NCBI GenBank assembly: GCA_019057595.1
Contig: DXJI01000006.1
Coordinates: 1-31,792 of the forward strand
Direction of reading: 5' to 3'
Source: Candidatus Thorarchaeota archaeon
Lineage (GTDB): Archaea > Asgardarchaeota > Thorarchaeia > Thorarchaeales > Thorarchaeaceae
Length of the DNA: 31,792 nt
The notes under the pieces are model-generated. The model worked only from the letters and a program-made list of their open reading frames with translations. It did not search any database and was not told where the DNA came from. A program made the translations under genes and the position numbers. Positions 30,775-31,792 of this stretch are shown one piece after another (the stretch's first letter is position 1; every line of letters begins with the position of its first letter).

Positions 30775-31566
30775 ATGCTGGTTGATGTTCACAACCATTT
30801 CACCTATTACCAAGAAGACTTGGACGGTGCATTAGTTGATATACGTGAGAATGGTGTTCTGATGGTTTCTGTTTCAACAGACATTCCCTCCTACAAAGAA
30901 ACCCTCGAAGTGGCTTCACGTTCAGATCTCATCCTTCCAGTCTTTGGAGTACATCCAATGGTGGCACATGAGCACATGAACCAACTTGATGAAATCTCTA
31001 GACTCGCGGATGATGCGCTTATGCTGGGCGAGATTGGCCTAGACCGGAAGTGGACAAAGGACGCCTCTCAATATCCAGCACAAAAGAAACTGCTCGAAAC
31101 TTTCCTAGAGTCAGCGCAAAGAAATGATAAGATTGTGATTCTCCATGTGGCTGGAGCCGAATCTGAAGTTCTCTCTATGTTAGACAATTTCTCGATACGA
31201 AGAGCTATCATTCACGACTACTATGGCCCAGTGAAACTAGTAGAGAAAATAATAGATCGTGACCTCCATTTTTCCTTTGACAGAAGCTACTTGGATGAAT
31301 ACGAACCTGAGGTTGAAGGTTGGCAAGAACGCCTTGAGATTGCGACTATGATTCCAGAAGACCTATTCCTCATTGAAACCGACGGACCAAACAAGCCTCC
31401 CAGGAGAATGCCCTTTGAAGCTTTACAGATTGTTGCTGAACGCATCGCTGACCTTCGAAACACAACTTCCGAAGAGATCACAACTAAAAATAGCGAAAAC
31501 TTCACACGACTGATGTCTGGAAATGCGCAATTGTCACAATTTGTCAACATTATGAGAAGAAGCTAG
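30775..31566 (+). CDS. TatD-like metal-dependent hydrolase
   Basis: 263 residues of the TatD family, a TIM-barrel with two metals that acts as a DNase or phosphodiesterase in known members. Metal ligands are visible: VDVHNHF (H6, H8), the bridging Glu in GEIGLDRKW, His in VILHVAG, His in IIHDYYG and Asp in IETDGP. The usual HCFSG-type segment is changed to IHDYYG, placing it in a diverged branch, so nuclease activity is not certain. GAGGT lies 7 bases before ATG 30775. Its leader contains the structured element at 30624-30697. Confidence 0.9.
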   Translation: MLVDVHNHFTYYQEDLDGALVDIRENGVLMVSVSTDIPSYKETLEVASRSDLILPVFGVHPMVAHEHMNQLDEISRLADDALMLGEIGLDRKWTKDASQYPAQKKLLETFLESAQRNDKIVILHVAGAESEVLSMLDNFSIRRAIIHDYYGPVKLVEKIIDRDLHFSFDRSYLDEYEPEVEGWQERLEIATMIPEDLFLIETDGPNKPPRRMPFEALQIVAERIADLRNTTSEEITTKNSENFTRLMSGNAQLSQFVNIMRRS

Positions 31567-31617
31567 AAATCGCAGAAATAAACCCAGAACGGCTCTAGAA
31601 ACGTAGCCCCTTGGAAA

Positions 31618-31630
31618 GCTTTTTATTCGA
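31618..31630 (+). promoter_or_regulatory. TATA box of right-edge RNA
   Basis: AGCTTTTTATTCG, AT-rich between richer flanks. It predicts initiation near 31645-31652, at the start of the structured region. Confidence 0.45.
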
Positions 31631-31647
31631 ACTCCTCGCGGAGGAGT

Positions 31648-31792
31648 TTGATTCGCGTCATACGGTGTCAGGCCGGATGCTGTCGGCGAATGCCAAGCGA
31701 TGATGGCTGGTTGATTTCCAGACGCGACGACAAGATGCGGACGTGAGATAGACTGGCACGAGGAGTGTCAGAATGCCCTCAGGTCTAAGAAA
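31648..31792 (+). ncRNA. Structured, GC-rich non-coding RNA candidate at right edge
   Basis: No protein frame is convincing here, and G+C rises above the surroundings. Pairings include TCGCGTC (31653-31659) with GACGCGA (31721-31727), GCCG/CGGC and GCCA/TGGC within it, and CTGGCAC (31753-31759) with GTGTCAG (31765-31771); TAGAC/GTCTA closes around the last. An ACA follows the first stem by two bases, as in H/ACA guides. A perfect AACTCCTC/GAGGAGTT hairpin (31630-31648) lies across the predicted start. I could not match RNase P RNA, SRP RNA or 5S rRNA from memory. It may continue past the window. Confidence 0.4.

Noticed and set aside
1..31792. CRISPR arrays, insertion sequences, integrase or phage genes
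   Set aside because: No regularly spaced repeats, terminal inverted repeats or transposase/integrase motifs were found on either strand.

Overview
The window reads as a chromosomal piece of an archaeon, most likely an Asgard archaeon of the Thorarchaeota kind. The archaeal signs are: an archaeal-type UMP kinase and valyl-tRNA synthetase, TATA-box promoters at the expected 25-30 bp distance, leaderless genes beside Shine-Dalgarno genes, frequent TTG/GTG starts, and a tRNA-Leu gene interrupted by two introns. The Asgard assignment is an inference, resting mainly on a longin-like domain fused to a long helical region (11485-13584) and on overall protein flavour. I see no phage, transposon, integrase or CRISPR array. 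Gene order is mosaic, with many strand switches and short operons.

Region 1 (1-6300) deals with acetate and acyl-CoA. It holds a partial amidohydrolase, a CoA-transferase/acetyl-CoA hydrolase fused to a GNAT acetyltransferase, a divergent OFA-family transporter and a strongly codon-biased acetyl-CoA synthetase. A class I histone-deacetylase/AcuC homologue lies at 16822-18015. Together these could run acetate activation with reversible lysine acetylation of the synthetase, but this link is inferred.

Region 2 (6300-13600) holds membrane proteins (including an ECF S-component-like protein), an alpha/alpha-toroid-like protein, an SRPBCC protein, a DinB-like protein, an SDR oxidoreductase and the longin-like/helical protein. 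Region 3 (13700-20930) holds two coupled iron-sulfur proteins, a membrane-anchored alpha/beta hydrolase, the HDAC, a UroD-superfamily protein and a PolX with a complete-looking PHP domain.

Region 4 (20950-21760) is the least ordinary part. A strong TATA box precedes three cistrons of 33, 28 and 37 codons, chained by Shine-Dalgarno sites built into the previous stop region. Facing them are a 58-residue tail-anchored protein and tRNA-Leu(CAA) with an anticodon-loop intron and a T-loop intron.

Region 5 (21850-30450) has a TIGR04076-like protein, a winged-helix protein with UMP kinase, valyl-tRNA synthetase with an altered HIGH motif, two OsmC paralogues, a methyltransferase, a DUF302 protein, an MFS transporter whose 3' end runs into tRNA-Ala(CGC), and a coupled winged-helix/membrane-protein pair. 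Region 6 (30454-31792) holds a TatD-like hydrolase between two apparent structured RNAs. One is a compact 74-nt element with its own TATA box; the other runs towards or off the right edge. Starts given here are chosen from Shine-Dalgarno and promoter positions, so several proteins are shorter than their longest open frame.
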